Source of the DNA: an uncultured Clostridia bacterium
GTDB taxonomy: Bacteria; Bacillota; Clostridia; Christensenellales; UBA1242
Length of the DNA stretch: 61,891 nt
Reading direction: 5' to 3'
NCBI GenBank assembly: GCA_947593585.1
Contig: CANQDP010000007.1
Coordinates: 1 to 61,891, forward strand
How positions within the stretch are numbered: the first letter of the stretch is position 1; each line of letters starts with the position of its first letter. Positions 25,704 through 34,325 of the stretch are shown piece by piece. The translations under genes and the position numbers were made by a program. The notes under the pieces were generated by a model, which ran no database searches, had not been told where the DNA came from, and saw only the letters and a program-made list of their open reading frames with translations.

Positions 25704-26996
25704 ATGATTAGATTAAATGATAAATTTCTAACGAATATGCACGAGCTTTTAGGTGGCGAATTTGAAGATTTCTTGAAGGCAATGAATAAGCCAGAGCAAA
25801 AAGCAATTTATGTGAATAAAAATAAGATTTCTCTAAAAGATTTTGCCTCAATTGCAGATTTTAAGTTGGAAAAAATCCCTTATGAAGACGGGTTTTATGT
25901 GAGCGAAAAACTAGGTAAGCATCCGCTTCATCACGCAGGCGCATTTTATGTGCAAGACGCAAGTGCAATGTTCACAGTCAATTCAATAAAATTTAATGGA
26001 GATGAGGCTGTGCTTGATATGTGTGCCGCTCCGGGTGGCAAAACCATCCAAATTGCCAATCGATTGCCTAGGGGGGTGCTTGTGAGCAATGAAATTGAAA
26101 AACCCCGTGCCAAAGTGTTATATTCCAATGTTGAACGAATGGGGCTAAGGAATGTGATAATTTCTAGCGACACGCCTGAAAACATTGCCAAAGCCTATGC
26201 CAATAGTTTTGATGTCTGCTTGGTCGATGCCCCTTGCAGTGGAGAAGGAATGTTTAGGCGAGGTGAAGAGTATGTGGCGGCATGGAATGAAAATCTCCCG
26301 CTCATGAACGCTCAAAGGCAACTTCAAATCTTAAATGAGGCGGACAAATGCTTAAAAGAGGGCGGGAAAATCATTTATTCCACTTGCACCTATTCAAAAC
26401 TCGAAAATGAGGGCGTGATAAGTGAATTTTTAAAGACGCATAAATATAAATTGGAAAATATTGCTGCGCCATTTAATCGGGGCATAGGCATTCCAGAGGC
26501 TGTTAGGATTTATCCTCATAAAAATAGGGGAGAAGGTCAGTTCGTGGCAGTTTTAGTGAAACTTGCTGCAAACACAATGTGCTCAAATCCAAATTTGAGG
26601 CTAAAAGAAGATTTTTCGTGCAAAAGCACAATTAAAGAATTAGACTTGACGGCAAAACTATATGAATATAATAATTCAGTATTTTTCGTGCCAAATCTCG
26701 ATTTCGTCAAAAAAGGCGTTAATTACATCTCTTTGGGTGTCAATATGGGTGAAAAAGTGGGCAAAATTTTCAAACCTAACCACTTTTTGTTTTCCGCCTT
26801 TGGAAATTTCTTTCACAAATATATAGATTTGCCATATAATAGTGAAGAAGCAAAAAAATATCTTCATGGCGAGCAACTTGAGGTTCATGAAACGGACGGA
26901 TATGGCGTGGTGAAATTTAACAGATGTGCGGTTGGCGGGTTTAAAATTAGTGCCGGAGCGTTTAAAAATCTTTACCCTAAAGGGCTAAGAAATTGA
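25704..26996 (+). CDS. RsmF-like 16S rRNA (cytosine-C5) methyltransferase
   Basis: 430 residues. The RsmB/RsmF (NSUN) core is clear: VLDMCAAPGGKT for SAM binding, VDAPCSGEGMFRR with the conserved Cys, and IIYSTCTYS with the catalytic Cys. A C-terminal RNA-binding part with a PUA-like region follows (KVGKIFKPNHFLFSA ... GVVKFNRCAVGGFKI), as in Gram-positive RsmF. The start follows extended -10 TTTGCTATAAT (25692-25697) by six bases; leaderless. Confidence 0.88.
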   Translation: MIRLNDKFLTNMHELLGGEFEDFLKAMNKPEQKAIYVNKNKISLKDFASIADFKLEKIPYEDGFYVSEKLGKHPLHHAGAFYVQDASAMFTVNSIKFNGDEAVLDMCAAPGGKTIQIANRLPRGVLVSNEIEKPRAKVLYSNVERMGLRNVIISSDTPENIAKAYANSFDVCLVDAPCSGEGMFRRGEEYVAAWNENLPLMNAQRQLQILNEADKCLKEGGKIIYSTCTYSKLENEGVISEFLKTHKYKLENIAAPFNRGIGIPEAVRIYPHKNRGEGQFVAVLVKLAANTMCSNPNLRLKEDFSCKSTIKELDLTAKLYEYNNSVFFVPNLDFVKKGVNYISLGVNMGEKVGKIFKPNHFLFSAFGNFFHKYIDLPYNSEEAKKYLHGEQLEVHETDGYGVVKFNRCAVGGFKISAGAFKNLYPKGLRN

Positions 26997-27153
26997 TAAA
27001 ATTTGCCAAATTTCCATAAATTTATGGCAAAAAACGCCCCAAAAGCCGCAAAAAATGAAAAATTTTTAAAAAATTTCAAAAAAATTTTAAAAAAGGTCTT
27101 GAAAAATTTTTTATTCTGCGTTATAATAGGCGTAACCAAAAAGGAGAACGATT

Positions 27154-28362
27154 ATGGATTTTTTGATGGCATTAGTAACCATTTTAGCAATCATTGCTAT
27201 TGTTGTCGTTGGCGGTGGGCTTATAGCCTTCTTGTGCCATATGATTATTGGCGTGTTCGATAAAGATAGAGAACCCGCAAGTTCAAGTAGCGATTTATTA
27301 GATTATAACCAATATAAGCAACTTGAAAACCCTCAAGAAGGGAATGGTGCTCATGAATATGACTTTGAAGCCATAAATGAAGCCAAAGTTGAGGAAGAGA
27401 AAAAACTTGCCGGCAAGGACGATGAGGAGGACATTTTCAAACTTCTAGAAGAGGATGAAGAAGCCAACCCTGAAGAGATGGAAAAGAAACTCGTTGCAGA
27501 GAAAGAGCAGCCAGCAGTTAAGGAAGAGGCAAAAGAAGAGCCTGCAAAAGAGAGCGAGCCAGAAGAAGATGACTTTGAAATTGACAATCTTCTTGACGAA
27601 ATCTCCAGCGATGTTGAAGAGGAAGTTAAGGCAGAGGCAAACGAAGAGGTTAAACCTTCTAGCGAGTTAGAGTCTTATAGCATTGATGAGATATTAAATC
27701 AAACAACAGAAGAAGCCGAGGCAGAAGCCGAAGAGCCTGAAACTGTTGAAGAAACCACAACCACAACGGTTGAAGAGTATGAAGAGCCTGTTGAGGATGA
27801 GGCTTCAAAGCAAGAAATCGAGTCTTTAAAGGCAAAGATTGAAGAGTTAAATCAAAAACTCAGCGAAAGTCAAAACACCACCCACACTGATGTTACAACT
27901 ATCTACACTGTTGATATGACAGAGGAAGAGTGCTTAAGGCGCTTGGAAGTGTTGGAAGAAAGGTTAAAGACTGCAAAGAAAGATTATAGAATTAACCTTA
28001 AAGAGTATCGTCCATTAAAGAAGATTATGAACGAACTTGAAAGAAACCAAATCAAACTTCGCAGAAAAGATGCTGTTGTTGCTAAGCAAAAAGTTGCACT
28101 TTATGGTGTAAACAACTATGTGGATATCGACAAAGAAAAAGCACAAAAACTTGCTAACGAACTTGAGCTTCTTGATGGTTTGCGTTTAAGTGTTCAACAT
28201 TGCGAAGAAGTTATTGCCGCAAATAAAGATAGATACCCAATCTTGGAGCACACAAACAACATTCTTGAAGAGCAAATTGCTAACCTTGAAAGCGACATCG
28301 AAGCAACGAAGATTATGCTTGAAAGAATTCGCGACAAAGAAGGCAAAGGCGGTAAGAAATAA
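27154..28362 (+). CDS. Single-pass membrane protein with acidic linker and coiled coil
   Basis: 402 residues. One N-terminal helix (~4-30: LMALVTILAIIAIVVVGGG) is followed by a very Glu-rich, probably disordered stretch (~55-220) and a long C-terminal coiled coil (~225-400, with KIEELNQKLSESQ and LEVLEERLKTAKKDYR). The layout is that of membrane-tethered structural proteins, but no family is recognised. AAAAGGAGAACG ribosome site and a TTATAAT promoter ~30 bases upstream. A terminator follows. Confidence 0.75.
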   Translation: MDFLMALVTILAIIAIVVVGGGLIAFLCHMIIGVFDKDREPASSSSDLLDYNQYKQLENPQEGNGAHEYDFEAINEAKVEEEKKLAGKDDEEDIFKLLEEDEEANPEEMEKKLVAEKEQPAVKEEAKEEPAKESEPEEDDFEIDNLLDEISSDVEEEVKAEANEEVKPSSELESYSIDEILNQTTEEAEAEAEEPETVEETTTTTVEEYEEPVEDEASKQEIESLKAKIEELNQKLSESQNTTHTDVTTIYTVDMTEEECLRRLEVLEERLKTAKKDYRINLKEYRPLKKIMNELERNQIKLRRKDAVVAKQKVALYGVNNYVDIDKEKAQKLANELELLDGLRLSVQHCEEVIAANKDRYPILEHTNNILEEQIANLESDIEATKIMLERIRDKEGKGGKK

Positions 28363-28368
28363 TAAATT

Positions 28369-28396
28369 AAAAGCCCTAGTTTTAGGGCTTTTTTTT
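28369..28396 (+). terminator. Terminator after the coiled-coil gene
   Basis: AAAAGCCCTA and TAGGGCTTTT arms followed by a T-run. Confidence 0.88.
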
Positions 28397-28472
28397 ATCA
28401 AATTTTAAAAATGGCTCATAAATGTTAGTAAAAAACTGAAATTTTGATTAAAATAACAGAAAAGAGAGATAA

Positions 28473-29318
28473 ATGAATAAATTAAATGAAAAGCGCAAGC
28501 AAAGATTTAAAAAGAAATATAAAGTGGGTCTGTGCCTAAGCGGCGGAGGGACGCGCGGATTTTCATTTATTGGTGCTTTTAAGGCGTTTGAAGACTATGG
28601 CATAACTTTCGATATGGTTGCAGGCACGAGTGCGGGCAGTTTGTTTGGCGCACTTTATGCTTGTGGGCTAAAATATGAAGATATGTTCAAACTCACAAAT
28701 AACATAAAAAATAAAGATTTTAAGCGTTCCAAATTAGGTTTTTTGCCTTCAAAATTAGACGGATTGCAGCAAATTATAAAAACTTGCATGCCTGTTGGCA
28801 GAGTGGAGCAGTTGAAAATTCCATATGTGGCAGTTGCTGTGGATTTAAAAACCGGGCAAGAAATTCATTTTAAGGACGGAGAACTCAGCAAGGTGATAAC
28901 CGGCAGTTGTGCCATTCCGGGCGTGTTTGAGCCGGTGAAATATAGGAATATGACGCTTATAGACGGCGGAGTTGCCAACAATGTGCCAGCAGATGTGTTG
29001 CGCTTAAATGGTTGCGATTATGTGGTTACGATAGACTGCAATTCCACCAGAGGCGAGGGCACAACCAGCGAAAAACTATTTAAGCAATTTAATGCCAGCA
29101 TAGGCATAATGACTGCCACAAATTCCAAAAAAGGGCACGAATTAAGCGACATTTTGATTTGTCCGCGCTTAAAAGAGTTTAATTCGTTGAAAATTAATGG
29201 CAAAAATGATATGATAAAAGAAGGCTATAGGGCAACGGTGGAAGCCATGCCGGACCTAATTAAACTTTTTACGGGAAAGATAAAAAAGAAAAAATGCAAT
29301 CTAATGAAAAGAAAGTAA
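28473..29318 (+). CDS. Patatin-like phospholipase
   Basis: 281 residues. The patatin fold is marked by the oxyanion-hole loop GLCLSGGGTRGFSFIG, the nucleophile GTSAGS (Ser in GxSxG) and the catalytic Asp in LIDGGVANNVP. It probably hydrolyses lipid acyl esters. It has no signal peptide. The last 25 bases overlap the next gene, so they are co-transcribed. Ribosome site AGAGAG. Confidence 0.9.
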   Translation: MNKLNEKRKQRFKKKYKVGLCLSGGGTRGFSFIGAFKAFEDYGITFDMVAGTSAGSLFGALYACGLKYEDMFKLTNNIKNKDFKRSKLGFLPSKLDGLQQIIKTCMPVGRVEQLKIPYVAVAVDLKTGQEIHFKDGELSKVITGSCAIPGVFEPVKYRNMTLIDGGVANNVPADVLRLNGCDYVVTIDCNSTRGEGTTSEKLFKQFNASIGIMTATNSKKGHELSDILICPRLKEFNSLKINGKNDMIKEGYRATVEAMPDLIKLFTGKIKKKKCNLMKRK

Positions 29319-30316
29319 AAATTTCAATTTTATTGCTAATAATGCTAGTTTTGAGCGTGATTAGTCTGTTTTATCAGTCGATAAATCCATTTTTAAGAAG
29401 AAAACTTTGTGAAGATTTTAGCATTGTGTCCAAGCGGGATGCGATGCTTGTTCATTTTATTTCTATTGGTCAGGGCGATGCCATTGCAATCAATCTGCCA
29501 AATGGAAAAATTATGCTTATAGATTGCGGTCTAGAAGAAAGCAATGTAACATTAACCAACTATCTTTCAAGCAAAGTGTTTCACGACAAACGCAATAATT
29601 ATATTGATTATCTTGTGCTTACCCATGCGGATATTGACCACACGGGTGGCGCTCGCAAACTCATTAAAGAATTTGAACTTGGAGAAATTTTCATTCCCAC
29701 AGTGGCGGGCACAACCGCTTATTATGAAAATTTGATGAAGGACATCACAAATGCAAAAATTAAGGTGTGCAAAAGCCAAGAGAGTGTGATTGAGCAAGAC
29801 GGCTATAAAATTTCATTTTTTGTGGAAGAAGTTGGCACAAGCACAAATGATTGTAGCACCGTCATAAAACTTGAATATTGTGGAGCGTCATTCCTTTTTG
29901 CTGCGGATATTTCCGCCGAGGTGGAAAATGTTCTTGCCTCTAAATATTCAAGCGAATTGGCGTGTGATGTGCTAAAAGTTGCGCACCACGGCAGCAAATA
30001 TTCCTCTTCAAAAGAGTTTTTGAATGTGGCAAAGCCAAAATATGCGGTGATTTGTTGCGGCGAGAATGACTATGGGCTTCCCGCTGAGGATGCAATCAAC
30101 AACTTAAAATCAATTTCCGCATCTATCCTTCGCACAGATTTAGACGGGAATATCTGTTTTGTGGTTGGCAATGATTATAATCTCAACTATCTAATCGGCA
30201 ACTATTTTATCACATCTCTCAACATTGATATTCGTCTGTTGTTTTTAATTATCGACATTGTGATTGCTTTAAATGTGCTCATCATTGTGTTTAAAAGAGA
30301 TAAAAAACGAAAATAA
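29294..30316 (+). CDS. ComEC-like metallo-beta-lactamase-fold hydrolase, membrane-tethered
   Basis: 340 residues. A hydrophobic helix near residues 8-28 places the catalytic part outside. The hydrolase core has SIGQGDAIAI, MLIDCGLEE, the metal ligands in LTHADIDHTGG, and KVAHHGSKYSS, the pattern of the C-terminal domain of ComEC/Rec2. A second membrane segment lies near residues 310-333. It is not the full ComEC channel, so a free-standing extracellular nuclease or phosphodiesterase is likely (inference). Confidence 0.85.
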   Translation: MQSNEKKVKISILLLIMLVLSVISLFYQSINPFLRRKLCEDFSIVSKRDAMLVHFISIGQGDAIAINLPNGKIMLIDCGLEESNVTLTNYLSSKVFHDKRNNYIDYLVLTHADIDHTGGARKLIKEFELGEIFIPTVAGTTAYYENLMKDITNAKIKVCKSQESVIEQDGYKISFFVEEVGTSTNDCSTVIKLEYCGASFLFAADISAEVENVLASKYSSELACDVLKVAHHGSKYSSSKEFLNVAKPKYAVICCGENDYGLPAEDAINNLKSISASILRTDLDGNICFVVGNDYNLNYLIGNYFITSLNIDIRLLFLIIDIVIALNVLIIVFKRDKKRK

Positions 30317-30385
30317 ATCGAAAAATAGTTGAATAAATTTGTGCTATTTGCTAAAATATATTGCGAAATTAGTGTGGGGGAAAGT

Positions 30386-30790
30386 ATGAGCAATATTGTT
30401 GTGTTTGGTCTGGATTATCAAAATGTGTGTTCGTCTGCCATAAAATTGGCAAAACTTATGCACCTAAAATTTGTGAATGGTGGCGAAATGTTTAATAAGC
30501 TGCTTTTGAAGTCTGCCGACCAACCCTTGCTCTTAATCAATGAAGAATTAAATAGTGCAGAAAGTGCAATTTGTGAAAAACTTTCCGCACAAAGCAACGC
30601 AATTATTGCCATTCCAGATGATATGTTTTTATCTAATGAAAACTTTAAAAATTTTAAAAATTCCACAAAAATCTTGTTAAAAACGCCTTTAAAAAGCAAA
30701 ATTAAGCAAAATATTGAAAATTTATTGGCAAATCACGCCACAATAACTGCCAAATCAGTTGACGAGATTTTAGAAAAATTAAAAAAATAA
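30386..30790 (+). CDS. Small protein resembling a shikimate kinase without P-loop
   Basis: 134 residues from ATG 30386, chosen because GTGGGGGAAAGT precedes it; the frame opens at 30329. The opening strand and following helix (SNIVVFGLDYQ ... AIKLAKLMHLKFVN) and the ending VDEILEKL resemble P-loop shikimate kinases, but the GxxGxGK(S/T) loop is absent, so it could not bind ATP that way. The resemblance is weak. It follows the ComEC-like gene and may share its transcript. Confidence 0.4.
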   Translation: MSNIVVFGLDYQNVCSSAIKLAKLMHLKFVNGGEMFNKLLLKSADQPLLLINEELNSAESAICEKLSAQSNAIIAIPDDMFLSNENFKNFKNSTKILLKTPLKSKIKQNIENLLANHATITAKSVDEILEKLKK

Positions 30791-30826
30791 AAATTTGTGA
30801 ATAATATTCCAAAATGCTCACAAGAT

Positions 30827-30878
30827 ACTATCGTAAGGCAACGCCTTACATTATAGAGAGATAGTTCTATGCTCTATA
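30827..30878. other. Two crossing hairpins
   Basis: Helix A is ACTATC (30827-30832) with GATAGT (30860-30865), enclosing a perfect GTAAGGC/GCCTTAC stem. Helix B is TATAGAG (30852-30858) with CTCTATA (30872-30878). The helices interlock, so they form either a pseudoknot or alternative folds. No gene is seen in 30791-31024. Confidence 0.5.
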
Positions 30879-31024
30879 AAAATTGTAATATTTGTTTTAA
30901 ATTGATTTAATTTAAGCCTTTATAGGTTGAAGTGATTTAAAATTTATTTTAAATTGTTTGTGAAATTAAATGGTTTAAAACTTAGATGACTTACAATTTC
31001 GAGTGTAAAAAACGTCTCTCTTTT

Positions 31025-31486
31025 TCATTGCCACAAATTGATAATTTTTTTATTTAATTTTTTTGCAAAACAAACTGCCCGCTGAGCCCCGCTGTGCAAT
31101 TTTGTGGACATATCAACCCAGCAAATCACATAATTGCAAATTTCTGCAATCTTTTTATTAGTTTCGTCAATGCTCGCCTTAAAATATAAATTATCCAAGA
31201 CAAAACTAACCACCTCATAATCATCATAGCAAGCTATGCGAGAATTACCATATTCATCCCTTTTATAATGCGGGTTTTCTACCACCACGCAGATTTGAAT
31301 TTCAGGATATTTTTCTCTTAATCTTCTCAACACCTGAAGTGAAATTTCATCAAAATTCCCATGCCTGTTGACATAAAAGTTTTTAACCTCACAATTTAAA
31401 ATTAAATTTTCTGCCGCCTCATAAATTCTATCTTCAAGAAAACTCGGCGCAATGTGGTGCCCGAAAAATGCACATGTTTTATCCAT
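31025..31486 (-). CDS. SLOG-family (DUF1273/YpsA-like) protein
   Basis: 153 residues with the Rossmann-like SLOG features: CAFFGHHIA near the start, FYVNRHGNFDEIS, CVVVENPHYK and CWVDMSTKLHSGAQRAV, the ending with a Gly turn after a strand. SLOG proteins are thought to bind nucleotide-derived ligands. On the minus strand the ATG follows extended -10 TGCTATAAT (31493-31498) by exactly six bases; leaderless. It diverges from an XRE regulator gene, and the shared region holds two operators. Confidence 0.75.
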   Translation of the reverse strand: MDKTCAFFGHHIAPSFLEDRIYEAAENLILNCEVKNFYVNRHGNFDEISLQVLRRLREKYPEIQICVVVENPHYKRDEYGNSRIACYDDYEVVSFVLDNLYFKASIDETNKKIAEICNYVICWVDMSTKLHSGAQRAVCFAKKLNKKIINLWQ

Positions 31487-31500
31487 GAAAATATTATAGC

Positions 31501-31543
31501 ATAGAATTTTCTATAATTGCTAATATTTGATAGAAAATTCTAT
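31501..31543. promoter_or_regulatory. Paired operators between the SLOG gene and the XRE gene
   Basis: ATAGAATTTTCTAT (31501-31514) and its exact reverse complement ATAGAAAATTCTAT (31530-31543) are each near-palindromic. They lie between the two promoters, overlapping the upstream part of the SLOG promoter. The adjacent XRE protein is the natural candidate to bind them. Confidence 0.55.
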
Positions 31544-31567
31544 AAATTATTTTTATAAAGGCAATTT

Positions 31568-31771
31568 ATGGATTTTATAAAAATTTTAACTGAATTAATG
31601 AAAGAAAATAACTTGAACCAAACTCAACTCGCCAATTTGTTGGGGATAAAACAAAGTCAAGTTAGCGAGTGGTTAAAGGGTAAAAGTAAGCCGGGTTATG
31701 ATAATTTAAAAAATCTTTGCATCGCTCTGGGCGTGTCGGCAGATATTGTTTTAGGGCTAAAAGATTTATAA
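31568..31771 (+). CDS. XRE-family helix-turn-helix protein
   Basis: 67 residues, essentially one Cro/CI HTH domain (LNQTQLANLLGIKQSQVSEW, then LKNLCIALGVSADIVLGL). AAAGG ribosome site. It probably represses itself and the divergent SLOG gene through the palindromes upstream (inference). Confidence 0.9.
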   Translation: MDFIKILTELMKENNLNQTQLANLLGIKQSQVSEWLKGKSKPGYDNLKNLCIALGVSADIVLGLKDL

Positions 31772-31774
31772 AAT

Positions 31775-31803
31775 AAAAAAGGCCACATGAAGTGGTCTTT
31801 TTC
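31775..31803. terminator. Bidirectional terminator between the XRE gene and rpsI
   Basis: A-run, GGCCAC and GTGGTC arms with an ATGAA loop, then Ts. Confidence 0.8.
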
Positions 31804-31824
31804 AAATTCAAATAGGGTAGAGGC

Positions 31825-32592
31825 TTAACGCTTGCTGAATTGAGGTGCTCTACGTGCTTTGTGTAAGCCGTATTTTTTACGCTCTTTCTTTCTAGCATCG
31901 CGAGTTACGAAGCCTGCCTTTTTAAGCTCTGGGCGAAGTTCTGCCTTATAGTCAATCAAGGCTCTTGTGATGCCATGACGAAGTGCACCAGCCTGACCAG
32001 ATTTGCCACCGCCATAGATGTTGGCAACAATGTCAACCGTGTTTTCCGTTTCAGTCAAAACAAGTGGTTGCTTAACGATTGTGATTAATGTGTCTAACAC
32101 AAAATATTTTTTAAGGTCCTCACCATTAACAACGATTTTGCCTGTGCCTGTGGTTAAGCGAACGCGTGCAACAGATGTCTTTCTCTTGCCTGTGCCTAAA
32201 AACTCTTGCGCTTTGCCAGCGGTCTTTTTAGGCTTTGCAGTTTTCTTTGCTGCAGGCTTTTCTTCTGCTTTTGCTGCAGGTTTCTTTGCTGCAGTTTTAG
32301 GCTCTGCCTTTTCAACCTTTTTGGTTTCTGCCTTTTCTTCAGTTTTCACTGCTTTCTTCACGGTTTTAGTTTCAGCCTTTTCGGTTGCCTTTGCCGTTGT
32401 TTTGGTTTCGGCCTTCTTTGCAGCAGGTTTTGCTTCTTTTTCTGCCACTTTCTTTGCAGGCTTTTCCTCAGCCTTAACTGTCTTCTTCATAGTTTTAGTT
32501 TCAGCCTTAGGTTCTGCTTTTTTAGTGGTGGTTTTAGGTGCTGCGGTTTTTGCAGTTTTAGTGGTCTTTTCTTTAACTTCTTTTTCTGCCAT
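31825..32592 (-). CDS. rpsI: 30S ribosomal protein S9 with long Lys/Ala/Glu-rich N-terminal extension
   Basis: Residues ~127-255 are a normal S9 ([37 protein letters not shown]; the ending RRAPQFSKR that contacts the P-site tRNA). Typical S9 has ~130 residues. Here ~125 residues precede it, made almost only of Lys, Ala, Glu, Thr and Pro in repeats such as [13 protein letters not shown], resembling histone H1 tails. The frame is continuous, and the ATG overlaps the rplM stop (TAATG), so the extension is translated from the coupled start unless a hidden internal start is used. Confidence 0.93.
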   Translation of the reverse strand: MAEKEVKEKTTKTAKTAAPKTTTKKAEPKAETKTMKKTVKAEEKPAKKVAEKEAKPAAKKAETKTTAKATEKAETKTVKKAVKTEEKAETKKVEKAEPKTAAKKPAAKAEEKPAAKKTAKPKKTAGKAQEFLGTGKRKTSVARVRLTTGTGKIVVNGEDLKKYFVLDTLITIVKQPLVLTETENTVDIVANIYGGGKSGQAGALRHGITRALIDYKAELRPELKKAGFVTRDARKKERKKYGLHKARRAPQFSKR

Positions 32593-33029
32593 TAGTTTTT
32601 ACCTCCGTTCCATACTTCTGGTTTTTGTGCTTGTTGCTGATGCTCAGCGCCTTTATAAATTTTGCAGTGGGTTGCCATTGTCCTTCCCAAACTATTCTTT
32701 GGAAGCATACCCTTAATTGCGCGCATAAGAGCAACATCACTTTTTTCTGCCATCATAGTCTTATATTGAGTGAGGTGCAAACCTGATTGATAGCCAGAAT
32801 AACGCTTGAAATATTTTTGTTCCTCTTTTTTGCCTGTCAACACAAGTTTGTCGCTATTAATGATAATAACATAGTCGCCACAATCCACATTTGGAGTGAA
32901 ATCGGCTTTGTGTTTGCCTCTAAGCAAGGTTGCGGCTTCGCTTGCAACGCGGCCCAAAACTTTGCCATCGGCATCTATAATCCACCACTTTTTCTCAACA
33001 GTGGCAGGTTTTGCCATTAATGTTTTCAT
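32592..33029 (-). CDS. rplM: 50S ribosomal protein L13
   Basis: 145 residues, full length. Landmarks: [45 protein letters not shown] and [14 protein letters not shown]. It sits first in the usual rplM-rpsI operon. AAAGGAGAAATT ribosome site. A large structured leader precedes it, as often found for L13 autoregulation. Confidence 0.95.
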   Translation of the reverse strand: MKTLMAKPATVEKKWWIIDADGKVLGRVASEAATLLRGKHKADFTPNVDCGDYVIIINSDKLVLTGKKEEQKYFKRYSGYQSGLHLTQYKTMMAEKSDVALMRAIKGMLPKNSLGRTMATHCKIYKGAEHQQQAQKPEVWNGGKN

Positions 33030-33035
33030 AATTTC

Positions 33036-33260
33036 TCCTTTTAATTATCTGACAACTAGTTTGGCAGATAATTTATTTCCTTTAATTTTAAGCGTCTTTA
33101 CTAAATTAAGCATTCTTTAGAATTTTAAATCATATGCGGTGATAGATTGCTAGCAACCGCATAAGGATTTTAAAATCTTTGCGATAGCAAAGTTAATTTA
33201 GTAAAGCATTTGAAATTTTGAGAATTTATCTGGCGACTTGCTCGACAGATAATTCTCCTT
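33036..33260 (-). promoter_or_regulatory. Structured rplM leader (candidate L13 autoregulatory element)
   Basis: On the minus strand the following order is seen. (1) Hairpin GAATTATCTG.../CAGATAAATTC (33222-33255). (2) A perfect 14-bp stem CTTTACTAAATTAA pairing with TTAATTTAGTAAAG (33096-33109/33193-33206), enclosing an ATGCGGT/ACCGCAT hairpin (33134-33162) and a CTTTGC/GCAAAG hairpin. (3) A second ATTATCTG/CAGATAAT hairpin (33044-33072) just before the ribosome site. Hairpins 1 and 3 share the same stem sequence. It may control L13 translation. 33261-33427 shows no gene. Confidence 0.6.
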
Positions 33261-33431
33261 AATTTGACCTTTTATTTCGCGTTCAAGGTCGGGTGATATG
33301 ACGCACTTTCCGTGTGGCAAAAAATGAGGCATATCTAGCAATACTTAGTTATTATAAATAAATTATATTTATTTGTCAATAGTTTTTAAGGTTTTTCCGC
33401 CAACAAAATTTATAGTTGAAGGGCAACACAA

Positions 33432-33509
33432 GGGGCTTTGTGCACAAAACGAGAGTTTTGTGCTGGGCGGGCGGCACGCCCGCCTATGCGCAAAGCGCAT
33501 CAAAGCCCC
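33432..33509. repeat. GC-rich multi-branched hairpin cluster
   Basis: An outer GGGGCTTTG/CAAAGCCCC stem encloses three hairpins: GCACAAAAC/GTTTTGTGC, GGCGGGC/GCCCGCC and ATGCGC/GCGCAT. It is far more GC-rich than its surroundings and ends exactly at the truA stop codon. It may stabilise or end the truA transcript, or be a mobile palindromic unit. Confidence 0.7.
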
Positions 33510-34229
33510 CTATTCATATTCCACATTTAGCAAAAACAAATGCTCAGGCTTTGCAGTGTGCTTTGCCTTAAAGGTCTTAAACAGGCTAGATTTCACTTCG
33601 TCAAAATCTAATTTGTGCTTGCCAATTTCAAGCATCGTGCCCACAATGTTTCTCACCATCTTATATAAAAATCCGTCTCCTGTGATATAAAAGGTCAAAT
33701 TGACGCCCTCTCTCACCAATTTTGCCGAATATATGGTGCGCACAGTGGTTTCGTTCACTCCGCCGCTAGCACGAAAACCCAAAAAATCGTGCTTGCCCAC
33801 AAGCAGATGGCAAAACTTTCTCATCAATTTAAAATCTAAATCTGGCTCAACCCGCAGGGCAGACGAATAGAGAGGTAAATCAATTTTTGAGACATACATT
33901 TTATAAACATAAGTTTTTTTCTTTGCCGAAAAGCGAGCGTGAATATCGCTTTCAACAACGCTTAAAACCTTAATTTCATCTGGCAAAAGTCCGTTTATTG
34001 AATGCAAAAATTTATCCCGTTCAATCTCTCTTTCACATTCAAAATGCACAGGCTGAAAATATGCCGACACGCCCGCATCAGTTCGTCCACTTGCCACGCA
34101 AACAACTTGCTGCTTTAATAAAATTTGCAGTTTTTCTTCCAAAATCTGCTGGATAGTGACCGCGTTTTCCTGCCTCTGCCAGCCCGAAAATTTCCGCCCG
34201 TCATATTGCACAATCATCAAATATCTCAT
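33510..34229 (-). CDS. truA: tRNA pseudouridine(38-40) synthase
   Basis: 239 residues from the preferred start. It isomerises uridines 38-40 of the anticodon arm. Landmarks: MIVQYDGRKFSGWQRQ, the catalytic Asp in ASGRTDAGVSA, VHFECER and GDGFLYKMVRNIVGTML. The frame includes one extra codon pair upstream, but on the minus strand extended -10 TGCTAAAAT (34236-34241) is followed by exactly six bases and the ATG at 34229, fixing the start as leaderless. Confidence 0.95.
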   Translation of the reverse strand: MRYLMIVQYDGRKFSGWQRQENAVTIQQILEEKLQILLKQQVVCVASGRTDAGVSAYFQPVHFECEREIERDKFLHSINGLLPDEIKVLSVVESDIHARFSAKKKTYVYKMYVSKIDLPLYSSALRVEPDLDFKLMRKFCHLLVGKHDFLGFRASGGVNETTVRTIYSAKLVREGVNLTFYITGDGFLYKMVRNIVGTMLEIGKHKLDFDEVKSSLFKTFKAKHTAKPEHLFLLNVEYE

Positions 34230-34290
34230 AATCATATTTTAGCATATTTTTATTTGTTTTCAAAATAAATAAATGCTGTCAATTAGATGA

Positions 34291-34325
34291 AAAAACTCGC
34301 GCAAATTTATCTGTGGCGAGTTTTT
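34291..34325. terminator. Terminator upstream of truA
   Basis: AAAAACTCGC and GCGAGTTTTT arms. It is the first terminator for the minus-strand gene at 34500-35039. Nothing else is seen in 34242-34499. Confidence 0.65.

Noticed and set aside
32018..32716. Long plus-strand frame opposite rpsI.
   Set aside because: It is the mirror of the low-complexity Lys/Ala tail of S9; its Phe/Ala/Ser-only composition is an artefact of the codon pattern.
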